A stretch of 64,000 nt of DNA from Erythrocercus mccallii (taxonomy: Eukaryota; Chordata; Aves; Passeriformes; Dicruridae), in assembly GCA_013397435.1 (NCBI GenBank), contig VZRG01000271.1:62001-126000 (forward strand). The letters run 5' to 3'. Under the pieces are notes generated by a model. It had not been told where the DNA came from. It made no database searches and saw only the letters and a list, made by a program, of their open reading frames with translations. Positions 61,554 through 64,000 of this stretch are shown here, piece after piece. Positions within the stretch are counted from its first letter, which is position 1; each line of letters begins with the position of its first letter. Both the position numbers and the translations under genes were made by a program.

Positions 61554-64000
61554 GTGAGCACCCTTTGAACTATCTGTGCTTTTATATATCCTGTACAGTG
61601 TGTGTAGTAAATGCATAGAGTGAAAAAAGCCTTGCAATGATGCACCTGTTCCATTTGTGAGTAGGGTAAGACAACTCTGAAGCTGTTGATGTCTGAGTGT
61701 GGGTTCCTGAGATGTTACAGTATGATTTATATCAGACAGAGGAAAAGAGCCAATTAGAGACACCCATGGAATAACAGATTATAAATCAAAATCACCTTTT
61801 AAATAGAAATGCATCCTAGGTCAGATTTTCCTGAAGATTAATGTCCAAATCCATTGCCCTTGGATATCACACAGGCTTTGTTCTGCAAAAGCCTAACCTA
61901 AATTCATCAGCTTCCTGAAGAGGTTAATAGGATTTTTTTCCCTTGTTTTACTGACATTGTAGTAACTGTGATTTGAATTATGTCTCTTGATGGGTTAGTT
62001 GTACAATGAGCAAATGTACCCCCTTGAAATAGATTTGCCCGGATATATTTTAGTGTGACCTTTGTTATGTTCATGTAGTTCCATGAGTACTGCCTGACAA
62101 TGTATTGCAACCCAGAAAGGCCAAATAAAAAGAAACAGAAGGATATCTCTGACAACTCCCATATTGCTTGTAATTTTGAGATGTTCAGGGGATATTTGGG
62201 AGATGTTCAAAGGAATTATTATGAATAACTGTCAGACTTTGAAAGCGAGATGGAGCATTTCTGTATGCTATTGATATGGATATAAAAATTATTTTGCTTT
62301 TTTTATTTCTACCTTCTCAGGGACTTGGATTTCTGTGCAGAGAATGTTGTTACATGCTGTGATATAGAGGTCTGTCTGTTTTGTTCAGTGCTGAACATTC
62401 ATATCCATTCAGAAGTCAGATTCAGTGATGGTCTCTGCCAAGAAGTTGTCTGCTACAAGTTTGGCACTGCAAATGTAGTTAAAGGCTTTTAAAGCAAAAG
62501 AGAGCCTTTGCAACTGAGGGTCATGCATGAAACATTTTCCCTTCAGGTACTTCAGAGTTAAGAACTGACTTAATTTCAGGGGCAAACATACGATTCACCA
62601 TTGATGAATGTTTTTCTTCCTTAAGGACATTTACTTGAAACTAGGGAAGAATTTTAAAGTTTGCAATTACATGTTTGCAGAAGTCATGTCATCTACTGAA
62701 TGCCCTAAATAAATTGGACAGGAAGGGAAATTAAGCTGTTACTGAGAATCAGACCATTTTTCTGAATTTGGGATTCTGTCCAGAGAGTCTGAGCATATGT
62801 CCTGCTTTGCCTGAGGGTGAGCAAATCAACCTGAGGAACATATCTGCATGGCTCATCGAGCCACCTAGCCTGCTTCTCTGTTCTAAAATAACTTTTTCCT
62901 CTTCTGCATTGTCTGAATCTTGAGAAAAGTAGGACTAAAATTTGTGTTTTCTCACCTTTCATTTGTCAGCACTTTGGGATGTGGATTTCCTGTTGCCTTT
63001 TAGTAATTTCCTGAGGTCAGAAAAAAACCCCAGTTCTTTTTTCTTTTTTTTTTTGTCTTCTTTTTATAGATAAAAGAAATTACAAACCAAAACATTTCAT
63101 AGATGTGCTGAATTCTTCTCTGCTAGGTGCCTTTCATGCTGATACTCTTTTTCATGGGAAGTGTTTTTTCACTATGCCACAGTAGTTTCCTTAAATGAAA
63201 ACTGCTTTGGAAATGTCATTAACAATTCAGTCACTTGCCATTTCACTGGTGACTTTATGAATGATTTTGCTGTAGCTAGTCCACCTTCTGTGCCTGCAAT
63301 GTTTTCTAGCAATTGCAGGCATGGCAGTTTTTAACTTGAAAATTATTAGACATTAAGCTTTGAAATCATTAAAAACACTCCTACTCGTTAACTTTTTGTC
63401 CTTGTGCATAGTTCCACTGGCCCTAGTAGTAATAAATTTTTGAAAGATGAGCTTAGCCACAATCCTAGCACATGGTATTAATGTGACACTCAATTTCCTC
63501 ATGTGCTTGCTATGATCAGGTGACTAAAATTTTAACTGTTAACCCTGACGATTTTCAATGGCCTCTAGTTTGTACTCCACAGTTATTTTCAAGGTTTTTG
63601 TCAATTTAAAGAAATACCATTACCAGGAATTTTCAGATATTTCACAAATATTCATGAATTTTAAGAATAATTCTAATTTTCCAGAGTTTTGGTTTTTGAG
63701 ATGTTGTCATCACTTGCACCTCCTCTTGAATATTTTACCTCTATTTACTATTTTTGCTTCAGTCTCTTCTCACACCCCCTTGTCTTCATGGAAATCCTCT
63801 TCCTTTATCTTCCAACTTTCCAGAGGAAAGAAGGGTTCTCTTTGATGTCTTTCAATGTCATTCTCAGTATCTTCTCCAGTTTTTTATCCCTGCATGGGTG
63901 AATTGCAGGTTTGCCTGCTTATTCCACACCTTTTTCCACCTTTCCAAGATGATTTCCAGGAGTGTCTCTGTAGCTTGAGCAGGAGTTCTAATGCCTTTAA
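61554..64000 (+). other. DIP2C: DIP2C intron 8 (5' part)
   Basis: Starts with gtgagc and continues to the window edge. I searched for the next DIP2 block (KLWxRS...) after AG acceptors and did not find it. T-rich tracts occur around 63037-63066. No other feature is recognised. Confidence 0.85.

Noticed and set aside
1..64000. CRISPR arrays, operons, phage or plasmid modules, tRNA/rRNA genes
   Set aside because: Split exons with GT-AG introns, CR1 and LTR elements and CpG depletion show vertebrate DNA. No regularly spaced repeats or structural RNA genes were seen.

Overview
This window is vertebrate nuclear DNA, AT-rich and poor in CpG, and is almost entirely intron. The organism is most probably a bird. 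Three sense-strand CR1 LINE fragments keep CR1-type 3' ends (variants of the ATTCTRTG tail), and there is a well-formed antisense retroviral LTR. CR1 also occurs in turtles and crocodilians, so 'bird' is an inference. There are no prokaryotic features, CRISPR arrays, tRNA or rRNA genes.

The one gene I can support is on the + strand: the 5' part of a DIP2 gene (disco-interacting protein 2), best matching paralogue DIP2C. Seven internal coding exons are visible at 22123-22194, 34155-34265, 51546-51671, 52494-52703, 58815-58946, 60293-60412 and 61356-61553. They are probably exons 2-8. Together they give 969 nt (323 codons) without a stop or frameshift. Every exon has an AG acceptor and a GT donor, a length divisible by three, and the same class 1-1 phase. 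They encode most of the DMAP1-binding-type N-terminal region, a long Ser/Thr/Gly-rich linker, a basic conserved segment and the beginning of the first adenylate-forming domain. The start codon lies upstream of the window and the rest of the gene downstream.

Layout: 1-22122 is the end of a first intron of more than 22 kb, holding a CR1 3' fragment (3232-3585), an antisense LTR (about 13775-14245) and a compact CpG cluster (15491-15601). Intron 2 (22195-34154) holds the most unusual structure: an imperfect inverted repeat at about 24573-24835 with a near-perfect core hairpin (24676-24766), inside a local CpG-rich patch and the longest ORF of the window. Intron 3 (34266-51545) holds a CR1 mosaic and a 368-bp sequence present twice with 97% identity and no indels (35447-35814, 36810-37177), a separated 58-bp direct repeat, and a (TTA)15 microsatellite. 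The 3' introns are shorter and mostly featureless.

I found no clear new biological system. The best candidates for a second look are the inverted repeat whose two arms translate alike, an adjacent possible alternative first exon with a donor phase that fits DIP2C exon 3, and the twin 368-bp repeats. Functional statements about DIP2 come from knowledge of the family. Coordinates, splice signals, phases and repeat comparisons were read directly from the sequence.
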